Assembly (NCBI RefSeq): GCF_001652265.1
Contig: NZ_LWBS01000109.1
Coordinates: forward strand, 310,001-374,000
Direction: 5' to 3'
Source: Rhizobium leguminosarum
Lineage (GTDB): Bacteria; Pseudomonadota; Alphaproteobacteria; Rhizobiales; Rhizobiaceae
DNA: 64,000 nt
Positions 50,119 to 57,782 of the stretch are shown here, piece by piece. The notes beneath the pieces are model-generated. The model ran no database searches. It had not been told where the DNA came from and worked only from the letters and a program-made list of their open reading frames with translations. How positions within the stretch are numbered: the stretch's first letter is position 1; the number at the start of each line of letters is the position of its first letter. The position numbers and the translations under genes are program-made.

Positions 50119-50493
50119 CATAAACCTATTGTCGGGCGCATATACAAGACGGGTTGGTTTACCAAGGCGGCGCGCAAGGCGCATATATCGGATTCGGAAT
50201 TGCGCGAAGCTATCAGGCAGGTAGCGGAAGGCAAGGCCGACGATCTGGGCGGCGGTGTCTTCAAGAAGCGTCTGAAAGACAACCGTCATCGTTCGATCGT
50301 CTTGGCGAATGCCGGACGGTTTTGGGTGTTCGCCTATCTTTTCGCCAAGAAGGATCGCGCGAATATCGATGACGCGGAGCTACTGGCTTTCAAGGCGCTT
50401 GCTGCTTTGTACCGCAAGAAAACAGCATCCGATATCGAAACCGAACTTCGAGCCGGTGCGCTCGTGGAGGTAGATGATGAAGACGAAGCGTAA
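50113..50493 (+). CDS. RelE/HigB-type toxin
   Basis: 126 residues, GTG start. GRIYKTGWFTKAARKAHISDSELREAI, then VFKKRLKDNRHRSIVLANAGRFWVFAYLFAKKDRANI is the pattern of the HigB/RelE group described as COG4737-like mRNA interferases with the antitoxin encoded second. A KLRL-like core appears as KKRLKD. No ribosome site is obvious before the GTG, so the mRNA may be leaderless or the true start may lie a few codons later. The antitoxin gene overlaps its 3' end. Confidence 0.85.
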   Translation: MLHKPIVGRIYKTGWFTKAARKAHISDSELREAIRQVAEGKADDLGGGVFKKRLKDNRHRSIVLANAGRFWVFAYLFAKKDRANIDDAELLAFKALAALYRKKTASDIETELRAGALVEVDDEDEA

Positions 50494-50800
50494 ATTCAAA
50501 AGCGATGCTTTCGAAGCGATCCACAGTTCAGTCGAGGCCATGTACAACGCCGGCACAATCGACAAGGAAACGATGCGCTCCTTCGACGAAAGTTGCCTCG
50601 TTTCGCCGGGCGTTCTCGATCCTGAAGAGATCAAGGCACTGCGGGAAAGCAATCACGTCAGCCAGCCCGTTTTCGCACGATATCTGAATACCAGCGAATC
50701 CACGGTGCAGAAGTGGGAAAGCGGTGCCAAGCGGCCGAGCGGAATCGCGCTGAAGCTGCTCTCGATCGTGCAGAAGCACGGGCTTCAGGTTCTGAGCTAG
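50477..50800 (+). CDS. HTH (Xre/HigA-type) antitoxin
   Basis: 107 residues from the ATG at 50477, with GGAGG six bases upstream; the ATG at 50474 is too close to it. The N-terminal half is a small helical region and the C-terminal half is an HTH: LRESNHVSQPVFARYLNTSESTVQKWESG is the Xre pattern. It should neutralise the toxin at 50113 and bind the palindrome over that gene's start. The TAG stop coincides with the beginning of the mosaic repeat at 50798. Confidence 0.88.
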   Translation: MKTKRKFKSDAFEAIHSSVEAMYNAGTIDKETMRSFDESCLVSPGVLDPEEIKALRESNHVSQPVFARYLNTSESTVQKWESGAKRPSGIALKLLSIVQKHGLQVLS

Positions 50801-50912
50801 AGCATGATGCCGAAAAGTGTGAGCGGTTTTCGGTCGACATCATGCTCTAACTATATAATGTAGAACAGGATTCAGATTTTAGGCCGGGTCGGCCTAAAAT
50901 CATCCTGTTCTA
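50798..50912. repeat. Mosaic palindromic repeat, copy 2
   Basis: Read on the minus strand, this is nearly the same 110 bases as 26819-26930, including GATTTTAGGCC/GGCCTAAAATC and AGCATGATG/CATCATGCT. It fills the whole gap between two convergent genes. TAG at 50798-50800 stops the antitoxin gene and CTA at 50910-50912 stops pcaB on the other strand. Confidence 0.87.
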
Positions 50913-51956
50913 AGGCGATCCAAGCCTCTTGATATTCCCCGTCAGCTCCTTCGCCAGTCGCAGGCTGGCGGCGGTTGCCATCGTCATTTGCGGCAGCAGC
51001 AGCCATTCGAGCGTCCAGGCAGCGCCCGAGCGTTCCTGTTCGTGCAAAAGGGACTGGTGGACGCCCGATAGAAGAGTGGCGTTGAAGCGGGCGAGGGAGA
51101 CGAGGACTTCAGCGGAGACGGGATTCTGCTTGTGCGCCATGGCCGACGAGGTGCCGCCGCCTGATATTTCGATCTCGCTGCCGGCCTGGGCGAGCAGCGC
51201 GATATCCTGACCCATCTTGCCGAGACTGCCCGATATCGACGCGAACAGGCCGGCGATATCGGCGATCGGCAGACGCCCGCTCTGCCATTGCGGTGCATCG
51301 GTGAGGCCGAGTTCCTGGGCGAGCGAGGCACGGATGGCTGCGGCCTGCGATCCGAGCTTGTCCAGTGTTCCGGCCGCACCGCCGAACTGGATGGGAAAGC
51401 TCTGTTCGGTCAGGCGGTCGCGATAGGTCGTCAACGGTGCGCGCCACGCATTGAGGCGATCGGAGACGGTGATAGGGATTGCCGCCTGCATGCGGGTATG
51501 ACCCATCAGCTGATTCCGGCCGAACTGGCCGTCCAGCGCATCGAGCCCTGCGGCAATGGTGGAAAGCCGGCCGGCAAACAGGAAGACGACGGCCTTCAGG
51601 CGGATCATCAGGCTGGTATCGATGACATCCTGGCTGGTGGCGCCGAGGTGCAGGCTTTTTGCCGCTTCCTCTCCGACATCGGTGCGCAGCTGCTTGATGA
51701 GGTCGGGAACGACGACACCGTCTCTTGCCGTTGCCGATCGAAGACTGGAGACATTGGGCGAGAAGGTGGCGCAAGTTTCAGCGATGCGCCTTGCCGCTTC
51801 GGCAGGAATGAGTCCGTGAGCGGCTTCAGCCTTGGCGAGCGCGGCCTCGAAGGAGAGCATGGCCAGGATATCCGCCTCGGCGGAGAAATAGGGCGCGATT
51901 TCGTCGTCGCCGAGCAGGCCGGAAAGGAAAGGATGGTTGAAGGGCGATGCGGTCAT
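50910..51956 (-). CDS. pcaB: 3-carboxy-cis,cis-muconate cycloisomerase
   Basis: 348 residues, class II fumarase/aspartase fold. LHLGATSQDVIDTSLMIRLKA and GHTRMQAAIPITVSDRLNAW are conserved segments, and the family signature GGGTSSAMAHKQNPVSAEV holds the catalytic Ser loop. It converts 3-carboxy-cis,cis-muconate to 4-carboxymuconolactone in the protocatechuate branch. The length matches short alphaproteobacterial PcaB rather than the 450-residue Pseudomonas form. It is the last gene of pcaDCHGB, but a 198-bp gap with a repeat separates it from pcaG, and its stop codon is within another repeat. Confidence 0.94.
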   Translation of the reverse strand: MTASPFNHPFLSGLLGDDEIAPYFSAEADILAMLSFEAALAKAEAAHGLIPAEAARRIAETCATFSPNVSSLRSATARDGVVVPDLIKQLRTDVGEEAAKSLHLGATSQDVIDTSLMIRLKAVVFLFAGRLSTIAAGLDALDGQFGRNQLMGHTRMQAAIPITVSDRLNAWRAPLTTYRDRLTEQSFPIQFGGAAGTLDKLGSQAAAIRASLAQELGLTDAPQWQSGRLPIADIAGLFASISGSLGKMGQDIALLAQAGSEIEISGGGTSSAMAHKQNPVSAEVLVSLARFNATLLSGVHQSLLHEQERSGAAWTLEWLLLPQMTMATAASLRLAKELTGNIKRLGSP

Positions 51957-51980
51957 GATTGTCTCGGTTTGTGGTGGGGC

Positions 51981-52112
51981 CTCCTCATCCGGCTGTCGCC
52001 ACCTTCTTCCCGCTGGGCAGAAGGGACTCGAGGCTGCGCCGGCGCCTCTGGGCAGATGATCTCGCGTGGCACGTCCCCTCTCCCTCGGGGAGAGGGTAGG
52101 AGGGGACGCTAC
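51981..52112. repeat. Hairpin-rich repeat, element D (copy 2)
   Basis: CCTCATCCGGCTGTCGCCAC, then CTTCTTCCCG and the hairpin CCCTCTCCCTCGGGGAGAGGG resemble the complement of 44435-44576. It lies between pcaG and pcaB inside the pca operon. Confidence 0.75.
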
Positions 52113-52154
52113 CTGCAGATAGCCTCCCCAGCAAGCTGAACGCGACGCCGGCCC

Positions 52155-52766
52155 TCAGATATCGAGAAACACCGTTTCCTTCGGACCTTGCAGATGGATG
52201 TCGAAATGACAGGTTGCGCCGTCGCGGGTGGCGACCATCGTTGCGACGCGCTCGCGATGTTCGATGCGGGAAAGCAGCGGGTCGGCGGCGTTGGCTTCCG
52301 TCTCCTCGGGGAAATACATGCGCGTGTGCAGGCCGATATTGATGCCGCGGGCCACGATCCAGAAGGTGATGTGCGGGGCTTGTCTGCGGCCGTCCTTGAA
52401 GGGGACACGGCCGGGCTTGACCGTCTCGAAGCTGTAGACGCCGTCCTCGGCACGGGTCGGGCAGCGGCCCCAGCCGGTGAAATTGGGATCGGCAGCACCG
52501 CGCATTTCCGACGGGCTGTTGTAGAGCCCGGCGCTGTCGGCCTGCCAGATCTCGATGACCGCATCGCGCACCAATGCGCCGGCGCCGTCGAAGATCCGGC
52601 CGGTGACGGTGATACGCTCGCCGAGCGTCTTGTCGTTGACCATCTCCATGCCGAGATCGGTGTCGTAAACGCCCGAGATGTTGCAGAAATTCGGCGTCAG
52701 GCCGATATGGACATAGGGGCCGGCCGTCTGCGACGGGGTTTCCTTGAGGTAGCCGAGCTGCTGCAT
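52155..52766 (-). CDS. pcaG: Protocatechuate 3,4-dioxygenase, alpha subunit
   Basis: 203 residues, intradiol dioxygenase fold. QTAGPYVHIGLTPNF at the N-terminus and LVRDAVIEIWQADSAGLYNSP are the conserved core. FTGWGRCPTRAEDGVYSFETVKPG and APHITFWIVARGINIGLHTRMYF follow. As expected for the alpha subunit, it lacks the full set of iron ligands found in PcaH. It forms the dioxygenase with PcaH, opening the protocatechuate ring to 3-carboxymuconate. The start is 2 bp after the pcaH stop, with GGAGGG upstream. Confidence 0.95.
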   Translation of the reverse strand: MQQLGYLKETPSQTAGPYVHIGLTPNFCNISGVYDTDLGMEMVNDKTLGERITVTGRIFDGAGALVRDAVIEIWQADSAGLYNSPSEMRGAADPNFTGWGRCPTRAEDGVYSFETVKPGRVPFKDGRRQAPHITFWIVARGINIGLHTRMYFPEETEANAADPLLSRIEHRERVATMVATRDGATCHFDIHLQGPKETVFLDI

Positions 52767-52768
52767 GG

Positions 52769-53518
52769 TCAGTTGCCCTCCAGTCTGTTTTCGAACATCG
52801 TCGAGCGGCGGCCGCGCAGTACGATATCGAATTTATAGGCACGTGAATCCATCGGAATGGTGTTGCCCCAGTCGAGCGGCGCGATCAGCTGCTCGATCGC
52901 CGTCTTGTCGGGGATCGTGCCGACGATCGGACATTTCCAGATCATCGGATCGCCTTCGAAATACATCTGGGTGATCAGGCGTTGGGCAAAGCCATGCCCG
53001 AAGATCGAAAAATGGATATGGGCGGGACGCCAGTCGTTGATGCCGTTCGGCCAGGGATAGGCGCCGGGACGGATGGTGCGGAAATGGTAGCGGCCGTCCT
53101 CGTCGGTAATGGCGCGGCCGCAGCCGCCGAAATTCGGGTCGATCGCCGCCAGATAGGTTTCCTTCTTATGGCGATAGCGGCCGCCGGCATTGGCCTGCCA
53201 GAACTCGACCAAGGCGCCTGCAACCGGCCTGGCGCGCTCGTCGAGCACGCGGCCATGGACGATGATGCGTTCGCCGATCGCGCTTTCGCCGGGCTGCGCG
53301 TAGTTCAGGATCAGGTCGTTGTCGAGTTCACCGATCATCGAATGGCCGAAGACCGGACCGGTTGTCTCGGAAATCGTGCCGTCGAGCGACAGCAGCGCGC
53401 GCTGCGGCGCGCGCAGCACGGAGGTCTTGTAGCCGGGGGTCAGAGCTGGCGCATGCCAGGCGCGGTCGCGGGCGAAGAAGCCGCCGGTCTCGGGCTTGCG
53501 GTTCGGTCGTTCGGACAT
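52769..53518 (-). CDS. pcaH: Protocatechuate 3,4-dioxygenase, beta subunit
   Basis: 249 residues. The iron-binding Tyr and His of intradiol enzymes are in [35 protein letters not shown] and [35 protein letters not shown] is the dioxygenase signature. It carries the catalytic Fe(III) and pairs with PcaG. GGGAGG lies before the ATG. The gene follows pcaC by 9 bp. Confidence 0.96.
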   Translation of the reverse strand: MSERPNRKPETGGFFARDRAWHAPALTPGYKTSVLRAPQRALLSLDGTISETTGPVFGHSMIGELDNDLILNYAQPGESAIGERIIVHGRVLDERARPVAGALVEFWQANAGGRYRHKKETYLAAIDPNFGGCGRAITDEDGRYHFRTIRPGAYPWPNGINDWRPAHIHFSIFGHGFAQRLITQMYFEGDPMIWKCPIVGTIPDKTAIEQLIAPLDWGNTIPMDSRAYKFDIVLRGRRSTMFENRLEGN

Positions 53519-53527
53519 GTTCCTCCC

Positions 53528-53932
53528 TTAGGCCGCCTTTTCGGCGTCCATCTGTTCAAAAGCCTGCTTTGCGATCTTGATCGCGTGATTGGCGGCGGGA
53601 ACGCCGGCATAGATCGCCACATGCAGCAGCGCCTCGCAAATATCCTCACGGGTCGCCCCCGTATTGGCAGTGGCGCGCACATGCATGGCGACCTCGTCGT
53701 CCTGGCCGAGGGCGGCGAGCAGAGCGATCGTGACGATCGAGCGCTCGCGCTTCGTCAGCGCCGGGCGCGACCAGACATGGCCCCAGGCAGCTTCGGTGAT
53801 CAATTCCTGGAAAGGGCGGTCGAACTCCGTCGATGCAGAGGCGGCGCGGTCGACATGGGCGTCGCCGAGCACGGCGCGGCGGGTCGCCATGCCCTGCCGA
53901 TAGCGCTCGGAGGAGGACGTGGTCTCATTCAT
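53528..53932 (-). CDS. pcaC: 4-carboxymuconolactone decarboxylase
   Basis: 134 residues from the ATG at 53932, which overlaps the pcaD stop (ATGA). The family pattern is ELITEAAWGHVWSRPALTKRERS, then MHVRATANTGATREDICEALLHVAIYAGVPAA, including the alkylhydroperoxidase-like helix with Glu and His. It removes CO2 from 4-carboxymuconolactone to give 3-oxoadipate enol-lactone. Upstream in-frame sequence to 54025 belongs to pcaD in another frame. Confidence 0.95.
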   Translation of the reverse strand: MNETTSSSERYRQGMATRRAVLGDAHVDRAASASTEFDRPFQELITEAAWGHVWSRPALTKRERSIVTIALLAALGQDDEVAMHVRATANTGATREDICEALLHVAIYAGVPAANHAIKIAKQAFEQMDAEKAA

Positions 53933-54738
53933 GGGCTGACTTCTCCGGACGGAATGGATGTGAGGAAGGCGCGGATGATCGCCGTCAGCGCCTCCGGCTG
54001 CTCGACGCAGGGAATGTGCGCGCAATCAGGGATGACCTCGTAACGGGCGCCTGATATCAGCTTCGCGGTCGAAAGCACGAGATCGGGCGCCGTCGAGCCG
54101 TCCTGGTCGCCGACGATGCAGATCGTCGGGATGGCGATCGTCTTTGCGATTTCGGTGAAATCGACATCGCGGATCGCGGCGCAGGCGGCGAGATAGCCCT
54201 CGACGGGCTGGCGCGTCAGCATGTTGCAATAGCCGCCATAGGCATTGTTCTCGGGCCGCCGGAAGGCGGGTGTGAACCAGCGTTCCATGATCGCGTCGAC
54301 AATGCTGCCGATGCCGTTTTTTTCGACGGCGGCGATGCGGGCGTTCCAGCTCTCCGCCGTGCCGATCTTATGGGCGGTGTCGCAGAGGATCAGCGCGCGG
54401 ATCAGGTCCGGCCGGCGGTGATAGAGCGACTGGGCGATGAGGCCGCCGACCGAGAGACCGCAGATGACGGCATCCTTGACCGACAGCAGATCGAGAAGGC
54501 CGGCGAGATCCGTCGCATGGTCCTCGATCGATGAGGGGAGCTGGCCGACATCGGAAAGGCCGTGGCCGCGCTTGTCGTAAAGCACGATGGCGAATTCGCC
54601 GGCAAGCCGGACCACGACGTCGCGCCAGATGCGGAAATCCGTTCCCAGCGAATTGGTAAAGACGATCACCGGCCTGTCGGCAGGGGCGCCAATGACCTGA
54701 TAATGGATCGTCACGTCGTTTATGCGGGCGAATTGCAC
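53929..54738 (-). CDS. pcaD: 3-oxoadipate enol-lactonase
   Basis: 269 residues, alpha/beta hydrolase. The oxyanion region is VFTNSLGTDFRIW, the nucleophile elbow CGLSVGGLIAQSLY, the acid Asp in CIVGDQDGSTAPDL, and the His in IPDCAHIPCVEQPE. It hydrolyses the enol-lactone to 3-oxoadipate. It is the first gene of pcaDCHGB and is read from the 95-bp control region shared with pcaQ. Confidence 0.95.
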   Translation of the reverse strand: MQFARINDVTIHYQVIGAPADRPVIVFTNSLGTDFRIWRDVVVRLAGEFAIVLYDKRGHGLSDVGQLPSSIEDHATDLAGLLDLLSVKDAVICGLSVGGLIAQSLYHRRPDLIRALILCDTAHKIGTAESWNARIAAVEKNGIGSIVDAIMERWFTPAFRRPENNAYGGYCNMLTRQPVEGYLAACAAIRDVDFTEIAKTIAIPTICIVGDQDGSTAPDLVLSTAKLISGARYEVIPDCAHIPCVEQPEALTAIIRAFLTSIPSGEVSP

Positions 54739-54810
54739 GTCACTCTCCTCCTGAATGGTGAAATTGACTGGTTGATCCGGTTAAGTAAAATGATATTTAT
54801 TGGCGTTTCG

Positions 54811-54826
54811 ATAACCCTGGAGTTAT
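54811..54826. promoter_or_regulatory. Candidate PcaQ binding site
   Basis: ATAACC (54811-54816), CTGG, AGTTAT (54821-54826) is an inverted repeat of the ATAACC-N4-GGTTA type described for PcaQ in Sinorhizobium and Agrobacterium. It lies seven bases before the pcaQ ATG and about 75-90 bp before the pcaD start, between the divergent genes. Confidence 0.65.
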
Positions 54827-54833
54827 GTGAACG

Positions 54834-55751
54834 ATGATCGACAGCCGGGTCAAGTTCCGCCATCTGCAAACCTTTGTCGAGGTGGCGCGGCAGAAGAGCG
54901 TCATGAAGGCCGCCGAATTGCTGCATGTCAGCCAGCCGGCAGTCACCAAGACGATCCGCGAACTGGAACAGGTGCTGGGGGTCGATGTTTTCGAGCGCGA
55001 TGGCCGCGGCATCAAGATCACCCGCTACGGCGAGGTCTTCCTGCGGCACGCTGGCGCTGCGCTGACGGCGCTGCGCCAAGGTCTCGATTCCGTCTCGCAG
55101 GAGCAGTTCGCCGACGCACCGCCGATCCGCATCGGCGCGCTGCCGACAGTGTCATCGCGCATCATGCCGCGGGCGATGGAACTCTTCCTCAAGGAGAAGA
55201 CCTGGAGCCGGGTGAAGATCGTCACCGGCGAGAACGCGGTGCTGCTGGAGCAGCTTCGCGTCGGAGATCTCGATATCGTCCTCGGACGTCTGGCAGGCGC
55301 TGAGAAGATGGCGGGCTTTTCCTTTGAACATCTTTATTCCGAGCAGGTGGTGTTTGCCGTGCGCGCCGGCCATCCGCTGCTCGACGGCCGGCAATCGCTG
55401 TTTGCCGGCTTCGGCAACTATACGGTGCTGATGCCGACGCGGGGGTCGATCATTCGGCCGGTGGTCGAAAATTTCCTCATCGCCAACGGCGTCTCCAGCC
55501 TGCCGAACCAGATCGAGACGGTGTCGGATTCCTTCGGCCGCGCATTCCTCAGGGCAAGCGATGCGATCTGGATCATCTCCAACGGCGTGGTGGCCAACGA
55601 TGTTGCCGACGGGCGGCTGGCGCTTCTGCCGGTTGATACCGGCGAGACCAAGGGGCCGGTCGGGTTGACGATGCGCGCCGATGCCGTGCCGTCGCTGCCG
55701 CAATCGATCCTGATGCAGACGATCCGCGAGGCGGCAGGCGCGGTATCCTGA
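54834..55751 (+). CDS. pcaQ: LysR-type activator of the pca operon
   Basis: 305 residues. The N-terminal HTH (FVEVARQKSVMKAAELLHVSQPAVTKTIRELEQVLG) is the LysR form, and RYGEVFLRHAGAAL follows. The effector domain is typical in length. The divergent position next to pcaD and the sequence pattern identify it as PcaQ. In relatives the inducer is 3-carboxy-cis,cis-muconate or its lactone. The ATG at 54834 is immediately after the candidate binding site, so the regulator may also control itself. Confidence 0.95.
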   Translation: MIDSRVKFRHLQTFVEVARQKSVMKAAELLHVSQPAVTKTIRELEQVLGVDVFERDGRGIKITRYGEVFLRHAGAALTALRQGLDSVSQEQFADAPPIRIGALPTVSSRIMPRAMELFLKEKTWSRVKIVTGENAVLLEQLRVGDLDIVLGRLAGAEKMAGFSFEHLYSEQVVFAVRAGHPLLDGRQSLFAGFGNYTVLMPTRGSIIRPVVENFLIANGVSSLPNQIETVSDSFGRAFLRASDAIWIISNGVVANDVADGRLALLPVDTGETKGPVGLTMRADAVPSLPQSILMQTIREAAGAVS

Positions 55752-55770
55752 GATAACGGAGGTCGGACCG

Positions 55771-56457
55771 ATGGGCGATCAGAACAAGGATCTGGGCAGG
55801 CGGGCGACGGAAGCGACGGTGAAATTCGTCGCGGTGCTTTCGGTGATGATCTTCGTCGCGGCAGGCTCGCTGTCCTATTGGCAGGGCTGGCTGTTCCTTC
55901 AATTTTTGCGGCTGGATCATCGCGACGACAGCCTATTTCCTGAAATATGACCGCGCTTTGCTGGAACAGCGACTGCATGTCGGGCCGGGCGCGGAGCGGC
56001 AACCCATGCAAAAGCGTATTCAGCTTTTCAACAGCGTCGTGCTGATTGCGCTCTTCATCGGCTCGGCGCTCGATCATCGGTTCGGCTGGTCGGCCGTTCC
56101 GGTGCCGATGGTAATTTTCGGTAATCTCCTGGTCGCGGTCGGCTTTTACGGCTGCTTCCTCGTCTTGCGGCAGAACAGCTTCGCCTCGGCGACGGTCGAG
56201 ATCCGTAGGGATCAGCGGGTCATTTCGAGCGGGCTCTATAGCGTCGTGCGCCATCCAATGTACGCGCGGCGCTGGTGCTCTTCTCAGGCATGCCGCTGTC
56301 GCTCGGCTCGTATTGGAGCCTGCTTGCTATCCCTCCCGCCTTCGCCGGACTTGCTGCGCGGCTGCTGGATGAGGAGAAGCATCTGACGAGAGACCTGCCG
56401 GGTTACGCCGAATACCGCCGCAAGGTCCGCTACCGGCTGCTGCCTGGACTATGGTGA
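55771..56457 (+). pseudogene. Isoprenylcysteine methyltransferase-like (PEMT/ICMT) gene with two frameshifts
   Basis: The start (CGGAGG, then ATG at 55771) gives FVAVLSVMIFVAAGSLSYWQGWLF before the frame is lost at the T run near 55898. In another frame it continues YFLKYDRALLEQRLHVGPG...VISSGLYSVVRHPMYA until about 56268, where a one-base deletion changes frame again. The third part reads LVLFSGMPLSLGSYW...GLAARLLDEEKHLTRDLPGYAEY and ends at 56457. The RHPMYA and EEKHL...YAEY motifs are those of membrane isoprenylcysteine/phospholipid methyltransferases. It is either a pseudogene or carries sequencing indels. Confidence 0.85.
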
Positions 56458-56551
56458 CGCCAAAGCCGGCAGTCCGCCGGACGCACCTCTTTAAATTTGG
56501 TTGATGAATGCCCAGATTTGGACTATGTCTAGTTCAAGACAGGAGGCGTTT

Positions 56552-57073
56552 ATGCAGCATGCGCGACGGGAGCACCAAGAAGGCCAGGGGCCACAGCGAC
56601 TGGAAACCGAGCGGTTTGCTCCGGCAAACCGCAAGAGGCTGAGCGCCCCGGCCTTGCGAACCTTTCTGGCGATCGCCGATCTCTGGGGGCTGACGGAAGA
56701 GCAGCGGCTGCTCGTGCTCGGTTATCCCTCTCGGTCGACCTATCACAATTGGGCCAAACAGGCGCGCGAGCACGGCGCTTTCACGCTCGATGTCGATACG
56801 CTGACTCGCATCTCGGCCGTGCTCGGCATCCACCAGGCGCTCGGCGTGCTGTTTTCCGATGAACGCGCCGGCGTCGCCTGGCTGCGCACACCGCATCGGG
56901 CGCTCGTTTTCAGCGGGCATCCGCCGCTTGATATCGTGACCAACGGCACCCAGGACGGGTTGATGACCGTCCGCCGCTTTCTCGATGGCGCGCGAGGCGG
57001 TCTCTATATGCAGCCGAATGCGCTCGACGAAGCGTTCACGCCCTACGAAGACGCGGACATCGTCTTCCGGTGA
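56552..57073 (+). CDS. Xre/MbcA/ParS-type antitoxin (DUF2384)
   Basis: 173 residues from the ATG at 56552, with AGGAGG six bases upstream; a longer frame begins at 56501. The N-terminal half is an HTH-like region (LRTFLAIADLWGLTEEQRLLVLG, then RSTYHNWAKQA). The C-terminal half has the DUF2384 toxin-binding pattern: RISAVLGIHQALGVLFSDERAGVAWLRTPHRALVFSGHPPLDI. The GTGA overlap with the toxin is typical of the RES-Xre pairs. Confidence 0.9.
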   Translation: MQHARREHQEGQGPQRLETERFAPANRKRLSAPALRTFLAIADLWGLTEEQRLLVLGYPSRSTYHNWAKQAREHGAFTLDVDTLTRISAVLGIHQALGVLFSDERAGVAWLRTPHRALVFSGHPPLDIVTNGTQDGLMTVRRFLDGARGGLYMQPNALDEAFTPYEDADIVFR

Positions 57074-57741
57074 GGGATCGTTTTGCCCAGGCGCCGCGTC
57101 CGTCGTACCGGCTGATCCCCTCGCAATTTCCGCCCATCGGGCTTTTCGAGACGGTGACGCGGGCGGCCGATCTCGAAGCCGTGATGGAGCTCGTCGGCTG
57201 GACCAACGACCGTCTGGTCGCCGACCGCATCCAACGGCTTCCCGAGGACCAATGGGTTTATGGCATTGCCAATGCCAGCATTGTCATGGCAGCATTCCTG
57301 CATGTCGCGCCGGGAGGAATGCGATTCAACGGCCCTGATCTCGGCGCATGGTATGCCGCCGACGATCTCAGGACAGCCGCCGCGGAGGTTGGCCATCATC
57401 TCAGGCGCGAAGCTTACGCGCGCGGCGTCGCGACGATGGCGCGCACCTATCGAAGCTATTCGGCCAGTCTGATTGGTGATTACCTCGACATTCGCGGCGA
57501 AGAGAGGCTGCGGCCCGATGTCTATGACGGCACCAGCTATGCGGCATCGCAGGTGCTGGGGGAAGAGGTGCGCTCGAGCGGCGGCGCCGGTATCCTCTAT
57601 GATAGTGTCCGGCTGAGAGGTGGAGTGGCCATCGTCGCCCACCGGCCGCGCAATATTCGCGACGTCGTCCAGGCCGACCACTTCGAAATCACCGTTTCTG
57701 CCACCGACCGGCGCATCGATGTCAGGAAGCTTGCGGCCTGA
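57070..57741 (+). CDS. RES domain toxin
   Basis: 223 residues, starting at GTG inside the antitoxin stop. The RES domain (residues about 15-205) shows the conserved Arg early in PSYRLIPSQF, the Glu in RAADLEAVMELVG, and the Ser in a GILYDSVRLRGG context. Characterised RES toxins (MbcT, Res) break down NAD+ and stop growth. The length fits. The final residues (ITVSATDRRIDVRKLAA) are a common tail. Confidence 0.9.
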   Translation: MRDRFAQAPRPSYRLIPSQFPPIGLFETVTRAADLEAVMELVGWTNDRLVADRIQRLPEDQWVYGIANASIVMAAFLHVAPGGMRFNGPDLGAWYAADDLRTAAAEVGHHLRREAYARGVATMARTYRSYSASLIGDYLDIRGEERLRPDVYDGTSYAASQVLGEEVRSSGGAGILYDSVRLRGGVAIVAHRPRNIRDVVQADHFEITVSATDRRIDVRKLAA

Positions 57742-57782
57742 TGGCGGCAGCCGCGGGCCGGCGCTGGGGATATGAGTGATGC

